Shown: piece after piece, positions 6,791-12,246 of the stretch
Layout: each line of letters opens with the position of its first letter
How positions within the stretch are numbered: position 1 is the first letter of the stretch
DNA from: Oscillospiraceae bacterium
Lineage (GTDB): Bacteria; Bacillota; Clostridia; Oscillospirales; Ruminococcaceae
Assembly (NCBI GenBank): GCA_900768675.1
Contig: CAAGDT010000076.1
Span: 1-12,627 of the forward strand
Reading direction: 5' to 3'
Length of the DNA: 12,627 nt
The notes under the pieces: model-generated
Database searches by the model: none
Seen by the model: only the letters and a program-made list of their open reading frames with translations
Told to the model about the DNA's origin: nothing
Position numbers and translations under genes: made by a program

Positions 6791-6819
6791 TTGACTTTTT
6801 GCATTGAGTCGGCTATAAT
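6791..6819 (+). promoter_or_regulatory. Strong promoter for leader ORF and histidine phosphatase
   Basis: TTGACT (6791-6796), 17 bases, TATAAT (6814-6819). It starts only a few bases after the preceding terminator. The expected transcript start, near 6826, leaves a leader of about 95 bases before the phosphatase. Confidence 0.85.
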
Positions 6820-6857
6820 TATTTCTGTAAGCTTATCTTGTTGGAGGAGGTATCGTA

Positions 6858-6893
6858 ATGGCGGAGTTTTACTTTATACTAATAACCGTTTGA
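6858..6893 (+). CDS. Candidate 11-residue leader peptide
   Basis: An ATG at 6858 opens a short frame encoding MAEFYFILITV and ends at TGA 6891-6893. It has the best Shine-Dalgarno in this stretch (GGAGGAGG at 6843-6850, 7 bases before the ATG) and lies just downstream of a consensus promoter. The peptide is hydrophobic and aromatic. I do not recognise it as any family, and its size gives no homology power. It ends 27 bases before the phosphatase gene, which itself lacks a good ribosome site, so the ORF may act through its translation rather than its product. It could instead be the decayed start of an older gene; the N-terminal FYFI is reminiscent of phosphoglycerate-mutase N-termini. Confidence 0.45.
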   Translation: MAEFYFILITV

Positions 6894-6894
6894 A

Positions 6895-6920
6895 CGAAGG
6901 AAAAGATTTCCTGAGTTTAA
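6895..6920 (+). promoter_or_regulatory. Hairpin occupying the phosphatase ribosome-binding region
   Basis: GGAAA (6899-6903) pairs with TTTCC (6907-6911) around AGA. The only purine-rich candidate Shine-Dalgarno, GAAGG (6896-6900), partly lies in the stem and is about 20 bases from the ATG at 6921. An in-frame TAA directly precedes that ATG. Ribosomes stopping at 6893 could open the stem. Confidence 0.4.
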
Positions 6921-7445
6921 ATGGTTTTTAGTATTATACGCCACGGCTCAGCTGATTTCAGCGAAGCGGGCAGGAAATTCTACAAAAATGAGGACAGCTT
7001 CATGTTTACCCTTTCCGAAAAAGGAATTGAACAGGCAAAGGCTGCGGCAAAGGACGAAAGGCTTGCAGGAGCGGATTTAATTATTACCTCGCCTTTCGGA
7101 CGGGCATTACATACTGCTGCAATTCTCTCAAAGGAGCTTAACGTTGACATAAGGGTTGAAAGCGATTTGCATGAATGGTTTGCGGACGTTTATGGCTATT
7201 CCTATCTTGACGACGAAACAGCCAACAATAATTACCGTGAATTTAACGCCTGCGGCGGTAAGTACCCCAAGGGAGAGAAAAGACAATGGGAAAGCGCAGA
7301 GATGATAAGGGAAAGAGTATCAAAGGTATTGGATAAGTACGAGGGTTACAAAAAGGTGATTGTGGTAAGTCACGGTGTGTTGATGCAGTACTTTCTTGGT
7401 ATTGAGCATCCGGCTAATTGTGAGATAGTGGGGTTTGAGCGGTAA
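6921..7445 (+). CDS. Histidine phosphatase family protein (phosphoglycerate mutase-like)
   Basis: A 174-residue cytoplasmic enzyme of the branch-1 histidine phosphatase superfamily, which hydrolyses or transfers phosphate through a phospho-histidine. The RHG motif is at residues 7-9 (catalytic H8), R61 lies in SPFGRALHTA, the acid/base E85 in DLHEW, and the second catalytic histidine H151 in VVSHG. All core residues are present, so it should be active. At 174 residues it is shorter than true cofactor-dependent phosphoglycerate mutase (about 230-250), so it is more likely a small phosphatase of unknown substrate. The start is fixed because RHG must lie near the N-terminus and TAA precedes the ATG in frame. 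It is convergent with the AIM24-family gene and ends at the terminator 7459-7488. Confidence 0.9.
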   Translation: MVFSIIRHGSADFSEAGRKFYKNEDSFMFTLSEKGIEQAKAAAKDERLAGADLIITSPFGRALHTAAILSKELNVDIRVESDLHEWFADVYGYSYLDDETANNNYREFNACGGKYPKGEKRQWESAEMIRERVSKVLDKYEGYKKVIVVSHGVLMQYFLGIEHPANCEIVGFER

Positions 7446-7458
7446 TATATACAAAAAC

Positions 7459-7488
7459 GGGCTGTTGCAGCGTAAGCTGCAGCAGCCC
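7459..7488 (+). terminator. Terminator between convergent phosphatase and AIM24 genes
   Basis: Thirteen-pair stem GGGCTGTTGCAGC (7459-7471) / GCTGCAGCAGCCC (7476-7488) capped by a GTAA tetraloop (GNRA type). One pair is U-G on the plus strand but A-C on the minus strand, so the fold favours plus-strand RNA. ATTTGTCGTTTT follows on the plus side, and an A-rich run on the other side would give T's for minus transcripts, so it may work both ways. Confidence 0.85.
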
Positions 7489-7511
7489 ATTTGTCGTTTT
7501 GTTAATATATA

Positions 7512-8192
7512 TCAGTTAGCTCCGCCTACATAAGGCGCAACAGCCGCCGCTATAACGTTTCTCGGCATAGACTGAAGCCATACTCTGCCCGGTCCTGTAA
7601 GAACTGTGTTGAACAGCCCTTCTCCGCCGAAAAGAACGTTGCCGACGCCCTTTACCGTCTTTATATCAATGCTGACGGTTGCGTCCATAGCTGCAAGGTT
7701 TCCTGTATCAACTACAAGCTGCTGACCTGCAGCAAGATTATATTCCACAATTGAGCCGTCAATTTCAAGGAAAACATAGCCGTTACCCGTGAATTTCTGG
7801 AGGATAAAGCCCTCGCCGCCGAAAAGTCCTGCGCCGCCCTTGCGCTGGAAATGAACGGACATTTCAACTCCGAACTCGCTTGCAAGAAAGGCAGATTTCT
7901 GGGCAACAATAGTGTTGTCGGGAGAGATTTTTACAGCAAGTATTTCCCCGGGGAAGCTTGAAGCGCAGGCAAGAAGCCCCGCACCGTTTCTTGCTGTATA
8001 AACGTTCTGGAACATAGACTCGCCGGAGAACATCCTGCCAAAAGCCTTTCCTATTCCGCCGCCTGCATTGGTGGACATCTCCATATTCGGGGACATCCAG
8101 CTCATAGCGCCCTTGTCTGTTTTAATCTGCTCTCCGCTTTCGAGATTCATTATTACCACGGGAAGGGGAGTGCCCTTAATTTCGTAAGTCAT
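7512..8192 (-). CDS. AIM24 family protein (TIGR00266-type)
   Basis: A 226-residue protein resembling the AIM24/TIGR00266 family: a glycine-rich beta-structure with SGEQIKTDKGAMSWMSP near the N-terminus, a GGGIGKAFGRMFSGES segment (about 44-59), repeated LFGGEG motifs in the middle and again late in the protein, and a C-terminal GPGRVWLQSMPR block. The bacterial function is not established; the name comes from a yeast mitochondrial protein. No signal peptide or membrane segment is seen. The frame is open from a GTG at 8220-8222, but the ATG at 8190-8192 follows AAAGGA at 8 bases and gives the family N-terminus MTYEIKG. It is monocistronic as far as visible, with its own promoter at 8294-8322 and a structured leader at 8233-8273. 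Confidence 0.88.
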   Translation of the reverse strand: MTYEIKGTPLPVVIMNLESGEQIKTDKGAMSWMSPNMEMSTNAGGGIGKAFGRMFSGESMFQNVYTARNGAGLLACASSFPGEILAVKISPDNTIVAQKSAFLASEFGVEMSVHFQRKGGAGLFGGEGFILQKFTGNGYVFLEIDGSIVEYNLAAGQQLVVDTGNLAAMDATVSIDIKTVKGVGNVLFGGEGLFNTVLTGPGRVWLQSMPRNVIAAAVAPYVGGAN

Positions 8193-8232
8193 AGATAATT
8201 CCTTTCCAGGCATTTCCTGCACTAATAGAAAA

Positions 8233-8273
8233 GCCGTATTCTGCTTGCGTGAGGCTTTGCCCCCGAATACGGC
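8233..8273 (-). promoter_or_regulatory. Structured leader / possible attenuator of the AIM24-family gene
   Basis: Outer arms GCCGTATTC (8233-8241) and GAATACGGC (8265-8273) pair over nine bases. Read on the minus strand, an inner GGGGC-AAA-GCCTC hairpin (8251-8263) forms with one G-U pair that would be an A-C mismatch on the plus strand, so the fold suits minus-strand RNA. A TTTTCTATT run follows toward the gene. It lies between promoter and ribosome site, so it could attenuate transcription or bind a ligand or protein. It matches no riboswitch class that I can name. Confidence 0.5.
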
Positions 8274-8293
8274 GTTTTTGTTATTCCGTTGAA

Positions 8294-8322
8294 ATCATAC
8301 CACATTATGTGCAATAAGTCAA
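8294..8322 (-). promoter_or_regulatory. Promoter for the AIM24-family gene
   Basis: On the minus strand TTGACT (8317-8322), 17 bases, TATGAT (8294-8299), with TGG immediately before the -10 box (extended -10). The expected start near 8287 gives a leader of about 95 bases containing the hairpin 8233-8273. Confidence 0.8.
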
Positions 8323-8511
8323 CAGGCTGCCAGGCTGTTTTTGCACTATTTGTAAAAAATTACAAAATACGAGTTCATTTTTCTACTTTTGCGATAGCAA
8401 GGTTACAGATTTGAAATATTTTGGAAAATAAGCCTTGAATGAATATTACAGGGAAATTTGCGGATAATTGTAACGACAACAAAATCTTAGTATGAAAGGA
8501 CATTAAAATAT
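8323..8511. other. Remainder of the 319-base gap upstream of the SleB-like gene
   Basis: AT-rich and without a credible gene. The only signals for the plus-strand hydrolase are GAAAGGA at 8494-8500 as ribosome site and a weak TGAATA / 17 bases / GATAATT pair at 8440-8469 reminiscent of a sporulation sigma promoter. No good housekeeping promoter is visible. Confidence 0.4.
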
Positions 8512-9171
8512 ATGAATACATTCTATAAGCTTGGGCTTATCCTTATTACAGCAATTATCTGTGTAACCGCCTTTCGGAGCACTGAGGCGGTTCCCGCCTA
8601 TTCCGAGATAGGCTCCTCGGGAGTGGAGGTTGAGGAGATTCAGAGGGTCCTTCAGGAAAGAGGGCTTTTCAGCGGGGAAATAACAGGCTACTACGGCGAA
8701 CAGACCAAAAAGGCCGTCCTTGCCTTCCAGAAGCAGCAGGGGCTTGACCAGACGGGTGTTGCCGACTCCGCAACCCTCAAAAGGCTGGGCATTACAATCG
8801 GCACAATCCCCGAGGCAACTGAAGCTAATATAAATCTGCTTGCAAGAATAATTTCCGCTGAGGGAAGGGGAGAGTCCTATATAGGGCAGGTAGCAATCGG
8901 CGCAGTTATCTGCAACCGAATAGAGCACCCCTCCTTCCCCGATACTCTTGCGGGCGTAATCTACCAGAACGGCGCCTTTACCGCTATTGTTGACGGGCAG
9001 TTCAACGAGCCTATTGCTGAGAGCGCTTACGCTGCCGCAAGAGACGCTCTTTCCGGCTGGGACCCCAGCGGCGGAGCAATCTACTACTACAACCCCAAAA
9101 AGACCAACAACAGCTTTATTTATTCAAGACCTGTTATAAAGGTAATAGGCGAACATCGCTTCTGTTCGTGA
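8512..9171 (+). CDS. sleB: Secreted peptidoglycan-binding SleB-like cell wall hydrolase
   Basis: A 219-residue exported hydrolase related to the spore cortex-lytic enzyme SleB, which cleaves muramic-lactam-containing cortex glycan during germination. Residues about 1-27 form a signal peptide (basic start, hydrophobic core ILITAIICVTA, then EAVPAYS). A peptidoglycan-binding domain follows at about 36-93, with the typical GYYGEQTKKAVLAFQKQQGL and a final ATLKRLG. The Hydrolase_2/SleB catalytic domain covers about 105-219, with ARIISAEGRGE (probable catalytic E117), GAVICNRIEHPSFP and a C-terminal HRFCS. The length is somewhat below that of Bacillus SleB. The ATG follows GAAAGGA at 11 bases. It stands alone, bounded by a 319-base gap and a strong terminator, so a vegetative cell-wall role is possible, but a cortex role fits the family better. 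Confidence 0.9.
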   Translation: MNTFYKLGLILITAIICVTAFRSTEAVPAYSEIGSSGVEVEEIQRVLQERGLFSGEITGYYGEQTKKAVLAFQKQQGLDQTGVADSATLKRLGITIGTIPEATEANINLLARIISAEGRGESYIGQVAIGAVICNRIEHPSFPDTLAGVIYQNGAFTAIVDGQFNEPIAESAYAAARDALSGWDPSGGAIYYYNPKKTNNSFIYSRPVIKVIGEHRFCS

Positions 9172-9186
9172 TTAATCAGGGTTATC

Positions 9187-9228
9187 AGCCGCATAATGGC
9201 AGGCGTAAAGCTCAGCCGTTATGCGGCT
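9187..9228 (+). terminator. Intrinsic terminator after the SleB-like gene
   Basis: Fourteen-pair stem AGCCGCATAATGGC (9187-9200) / GCCGTTATGCGGCT (9215-9228) with one U-G pair on the plus strand and a 14-base loop, followed by TCTCTTTGT. The T-run is weak, but the stem is long and lies 15 bases after the stop. Confidence 0.8.
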
Positions 9229-9483
9229 TCTCTTTGTCCTGAAGCAAGGGTTTTTACAGAAAACGTAAGCTTTGTCGGATTTTGGAGCAGTTTGTGTTAA
9301 AAATGCAGGATATGCTGTTTAAAAATTCATTATTTGTGCCTTTGCACTTGTGCGCCAAAGTATATGCATTAAACTGCGGCACAAAAATCCTGCTGTGCCA
9401 CGGCACGAACAGAGTGAAATTGCACAAAAGCGTTTCCCTTCGTTCAAAATATCGGGCATAACCGCTAAATCTGCAAATTCCCG
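9229..9483. other. Gene-free stretch with clustered GTGC/GCAC inverted repeats
   Basis: About 255 bases without a supportable gene. Between 9330 and 9420 several GTGC and GCAC words cluster and can pair. GTGCC-AC-GGCAC lies near 9396-9407, and a CTTTG/CAAAG stem with inner GTGC/GCAC pairing lies near 9350-9370. Two minus-strand frames of about 80 codons cross the area but lack ribosome sites and look like chance. A structured RNA or a dispersed intergenic repeat are the alternatives. Confidence 0.35.
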
Positions 9484-9512
9484 TTGACAGCAGCAAGCGG
9501 CTCTGCTATAAT
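9484..9512 (+). promoter_or_regulatory. Perfect-consensus promoter of the ABC transporter operon
   Basis: TTGACA (9484-9489), exactly 17 bases, TATAAT (9507-9512): all twelve hexamer bases match sigma-70/sigma-A consensus. The expected start is near 9519. An intrinsic terminator lies about 50 bases downstream, ahead of the first gene. Confidence 0.93.
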
Positions 9513-9566
9513 ATGAGCATAGACAAAAGATAAAAATTACAGAAGAACAAAAGAATGGAAAGAGCA

Positions 9567-9607
9567 GGGGCAAGGGTGCCGAAAGGTGCCTTTGCCCTGA
9601 TTTTTTT
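9567..9607 (+). terminator. Leader terminator (candidate attenuator) before the ABC operon
   Basis: Left arm 9568-9580 (GGGCAAGGGTGCC) and right arm 9585-9597 (GGTGCCTTTGCCC) form a 13-pair stem, including three G-U pairs, under a GAAA tetraloop. TGA and seven T's (9601-9607) follow. This is a complete intrinsic terminator lying between the promoter at 9484-9512 and the ATPase gene at 9669. I see no obvious anti-terminator, and the purine-rich RNA ahead of it (about 9519-9566) is nearly unstructured. Confidence 0.85.
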
Positions 9608-9668
9608 ATTCCGTTATGAATTTCTCGAAACTAAAACTTGCATATTGACACAGGAAGGAATGGTAGTA

Positions 9669-10478
9669 ATGACGGAAGAGAAGGAAAAGGTCATAACTCC
9701 TGCTGCGGACAGCGATACCGAGATATTGCTGGATAACGTGGGAATGGTTTATAAAGCGGCGGACGGTAAGGACGTTACTGCCCTTACAAGCGTTTCGCTG
9801 GATATAAAAAAAGGTGAGTTTATTTCTCTGCTTGGACCTTCGGGCTGCGGAAAAACTACTCTTCTTCGTATAATTGCAGACCTGCTTCAGCCCACATCGG
9901 GAACTGTCCTTGTAGGCGGAGAAACTCCGAGAGCAGCACGGCTTAAGCGCAGATACGGTATTGTTTTCCAGAGCGCTGTGCTTTACGACTGGCGGACTGT
10001 ACGGAAAAACGTAATGCTGCCCCTTGAAATAATGAAGGTGCCGAAGGAGGAGCGAAAGGAGCGGGCGGATAAAATGCTGAGCCTTGTAGGTCTTACGGAT
10101 TTTGCCGACCATTACCCCGGACAGCTCAGCGGCGGTATGCAGCAGAGAGTTGGTATTGCAAGAGCACTTGCAATCCGACCGGAAATACTGCTTATGGACG
10201 AACCATTTTCGGCACTGGATGAATTTACGAGAGAAAAGCTTCACGAGGATTTGCTGAGAATATGGCGGAAAACAAACAAGACCATTGTTTTCGTAACACA
10301 TAATATTCAGGAGTCGGTTTTCCTCTCCGACAGGGTATGCGTTCTCTCTCCCCACCCGGGACGGCTTTCGGCTGTGGTTGATATAGACCTGCCACGACCG
10401 AGAACAAAGGAAATCAAGGAAACTCCCGAATTTACGGCGCTCGTGGCTAAGGTAAGAAACAGCTTCGAGGGCGTATAG
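9669..10478 (+). CDS. ABC transporter ATP-binding protein, NitT/TauT type
   Basis: A 269-residue cytoplasmic ATPase that powers import. Walker A is GPSGCGKTT (56-64), the Q-loop glutamine is Q101 (VFQSAVLYDW), the signature is LSGGMQQ (153-159), Walker B is ILLMDEP (173-179), and the switch histidine is H211 (VTHN). The order and spacing match the SsuB/TauB/ThiZ-like group, which feeds nitrate, sulfonate, taurine or pyrimidine-precursor importers. The frame is open from an ATG at 9555, but that start would place the leader terminator inside the gene. The ATG at 9669 follows AGGAAGGA with 9 bases between; an ATG at 9660 directly abuts that site. Two permeases and a binding lipoprotein follow on the same strand. 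The substrate cannot be read from this subunit. Confidence 0.95.
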   Translation: MTEEKEKVITPAADSDTEILLDNVGMVYKAADGKDVTALTSVSLDIKKGEFISLLGPSGCGKTTLLRIIADLLQPTSGTVLVGGETPRAARLKRRYGIVFQSAVLYDWRTVRKNVMLPLEIMKVPKEERKERADKMLSLVGLTDFADHYPGQLSGGMQQRVGIARALAIRPEILLMDEPFSALDEFTREKLHEDLLRIWRKTNKTIVFVTHNIQESVFLSDRVCVLSPHPGRLSAVVDIDLPRPRTKEIKETPEFTALVAKVRNSFEGV

Positions 10479-10519
10479 TACATAGCAATCCGGGACTTCT
10501 GCGGAAAGGAATGAAACTT

Positions 10520-11335
10520 ATGAACAGGGTAAAAAAATTCCTTAAATCAGATAAATTAGTCACACTTGTGTGGATTATCGGCATTGTGATTATATGGGAA
10601 ATATGCGCTTCTATTGTTGCAGCAACAAAAAGAACCCCCGTAAACGTGCTGCCACACCTTTACGACATAATCGGCTCATTTTTCAGCGATAAGATGATAA
10701 CCGGCAAGATGACTATGATTGAGCTTATCGGTTCAAGCTGCGGGGAAACCCTTTTAAGGGCAGGCTACGGCTTTGTTATAGGAACGGTTCTGGGCTACGC
10801 CTTAGCGCTGCTGATGAATTTATCGAAAATAGCGGAAAAGATTGCTTTTCCTTATCTTATGATAATTCAGATGATACCTATTCTTGGTATGGCGCCCATA
10901 ATTCTTGCAATAACAGGCGACATAAACACCTCCCGTATTGTAATTGCGGCGATACTTACCTTTTATCCCGTTTCAACCAACACTCTTGCAGGCTTCAAGG
11001 CAGTTGAAAAGGAAAAACGGCAGCTTATGTACAGCTACGGCGCAAGCAAACTCCAGCTTTACACAAAAACCTTTATCCCATATTCGATACCCTACTTTTT
11101 TACAGGACTTAAAATCTCCGCACCTATGGCGATAACCGCTTCAATCCTTGTGGATACCTTACAGGGCGGCAACGGTCTTGGCTGTATGCTTTCCCAGTCC
11201 TTAAAGGGCGGTATGTCAAGGCTTGTGTTCTGGGACATTGTTCTTATAAGCGCAGTAATCGGTATTTTAAGCTTCTATCTTATGGGCGTAATCGAGCGGC
11301 TTATCTGCCCCTATAAGAGAAAAAGCAAGGGCTGA
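10520..11335 (+). CDS. ABC transporter permease, NitT/TauT type (first)
   Basis: A 271-residue inner-membrane permease of the BPD_transp_1 family. About six hydrophobic segments are visible (roughly 13-35, 80-100, 110-131, 138-157, 195-213 and 236-258). The cytoplasmic EAA loop that docks onto the ATPase lies at about 163-195, in the variant form EKRQLMYSYGASKLQLYTKTFIPYSIP with its conserved Gly and Pro. The ATG at 10520 stands 9 bases after AAAGGA; an in-frame ATG at 10511 directly abuts that site and is less likely. It starts 41 bases after the ATPase stop, and the second permease starts 15 bases after this stop. With the second permease it would form a heterodimeric channel. Confidence 0.93.
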   Translation: MNRVKKFLKSDKLVTLVWIIGIVIIWEICASIVAATKRTPVNVLPHLYDIIGSFFSDKMITGKMTMIELIGSSCGETLLRAGYGFVIGTVLGYALALLMNLSKIAEKIAFPYLMIIQMIPILGMAPIILAITGDINTSRIVIAAILTFYPVSTNTLAGFKAVEKEKRQLMYSYGASKLQLYTKTFIPYSIPYFFTGLKISAPMAITASILVDTLQGGNGLGCMLSQSLKGGMSRLVFWDIVLISAVIGILSFYLMGVIERLICPYKRKSKG

Positions 11336-11350
11336 AAGGACTGATTTTTG

Positions 11351-12151
11351 ATGAAATCGAGAAATATTGCCGACGGTATATCCACGGTTGCTTTGCCTCT
11401 TGGCTTTGCGGTGATTGTTTTTATACTGTGGCAGACAGAGATACTCCATTCCCTCATAGGCACGGACACCATAACCTTGCCCCTGCCTACAAGGGTAATT
11501 GAAATAATCGGCGACAACACCGAGGTTATCGGCAGTCACGTTAAAATCTCCCTTACGGTTGCTCTGGGCGGGCTTGTTTTCGGCTCGCTCTTAGGCTACG
11601 GAATTGCGCTTATAGCAACCCTGTTTTCAAAATGGGGCGCAGGAGGACTTACGATAGTTTCCGCCTTTAACGCAATACCGATAGTAGCCCTTGCTCCGGT
11701 TATAAACAACTGGACAAGAGACGTAAGCACGGAGGTAAGCGTAAGAAGTACGGTGGCAAAGATACTTGTGGTTACGATTTTCTGCACCGCCTCAATGAGC
11801 GTAAATGCATTCAGAGGACTTACGGAGCTTAAGCCCTTTTCCGAGGATTTGATGAAATCCTACGCAGCACCAAAGGCTACGGTTTTCGCAAGGCTTCGCC
11901 TCCCCAACAGTATTCCCTACATATTCACCGCTCTTAAGGTAAGCGTTCCCTCCAGCGTTATCGGCGCTTTAGTAAGCGAATATTTCGCAGAGGACACCGC
12001 AGGAGTAGGACGGCAGATAAGGGAAAATATCGTAAAGGGACAGTACCCTACCGCATGGGCTTATATAGCGGTAGCCTGTATGCTTGGAATAGGAATGTAC
12101 GTTATTCTTATGATAGCCGAGCATTTCATTATGAAAAAACGGAGGACTTAA
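11351..12151 (+). CDS. ABC transporter permease, NitT/TauT type (second)
   Basis: A 266-residue inner-membrane permease, paralogous to the preceding one but clearly diverged. Hydrophobic segments lie at about 12-30, 66-91, 100-118, 136-153, 196-212 and 236-256. The EAA loop is at about 160-190 (ELKPFSEDLMKSYAAPKATVFARLRLPNSIP). The ATG at 11351 follows AAAGGA at 10 bases, and that ribosome site overlaps the stop of the first permease (TGAAAGGA), so translation is tightly linked. An adjoining TTG one codon earlier is in frame but unlikely. A hairpin overlaps the 3' end of the gene, and another lies between it and the binding-protein gene. Confidence 0.93.
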   Translation: MKSRNIADGISTVALPLGFAVIVFILWQTEILHSLIGTDTITLPLPTRVIEIIGDNTEVIGSHVKISLTVALGGLVFGSLLGYGIALIATLFSKWGAGGLTIVSAFNAIPIVALAPVINNWTRDVSTEVSVRSTVAKILVVTIFCTASMSVNAFRGLTELKPFSEDLMKSYAAPKATVFARLRLPNSIPYIFTALKVSVPSSVIGALVSEYFAEDTAGVGRQIRENIVKGQYPTAWAYIAVACMLGIGMYVILMIAEHFIMKKRRT

Positions 12152-12163
12152 GTCTTCGTTTTT
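12135..12163 (+). terminator. Hairpin overlapping the second permease stop codon, terminator-like
   Basis: AAAAACG (12135-12141) pairs with CGTTTTT (12157-12163); GAG and AC continue the stem with a bulge around a TTAA loop containing the stop codon. The T-run is itself part of the stem, so termination is likely partial. It could lower or stabilise the message ahead of the binding-protein gene. Confidence 0.45.
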
Positions 12164-12164
12164 G

Positions 12165-12192
12165 GCAGTAAGCGTAAATTAAAGCTTACTGC
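12165..12192 (+). repeat. Second intercistronic hairpin before the binding-protein gene
   Basis: Perfect nine-pair stem GCAGTAAGC (12165-12173) / GCTTACTGC (12184-12192) with a ten-base loop and no T-run. Its position suggests an mRNA stabiliser or processing border rather than a terminator. Confidence 0.5.
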
Positions 12193-12246
12193 AATATAAA
12201 GATAGAAAAGAACAACAGCAAAAAACAGCAAGAAAGGAAGAAAACT

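Noticed and set aside
6891..6893. TGA of the leader ORF as a recoded (selenocysteine or frameshift) codon
   Set aside because: No SECIS-like structure or slippery sequence is convincing, and readthrough gives nothing resembling a known protein.
9254..9573. Two overlapping minus-strand frames of about 80 codons in the gene-free stretch
   Set aside because: No Shine-Dalgarno, Cys/Arg/Phe-rich chance-like composition, and one runs through the ABC promoter. Kept only as unexplained DNA.
9519..9668. Thiamine pyrophosphate, T-box or guanidine riboswitch in the ABC leader
   Set aside because: The diagnostic core words of these classes are absent, and the leader is too short and unstructured before the terminator.
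9555..9668. N-terminal extension of the ABC ATPase from ATG 9555
   Set aside because: It encodes the terminator hairpin and T-run, has a poor ribosome site, and the family N-terminus begins at 9669; retained only as a possible regulatory frame.
9606..10355. Long minus-strand open frame (about 249 codons) opposite the ABC ATPase
   Set aside because: The plus strand carries every ATPase motif, and the antisense translation shows no family features, so it is a shadow of a real gene.
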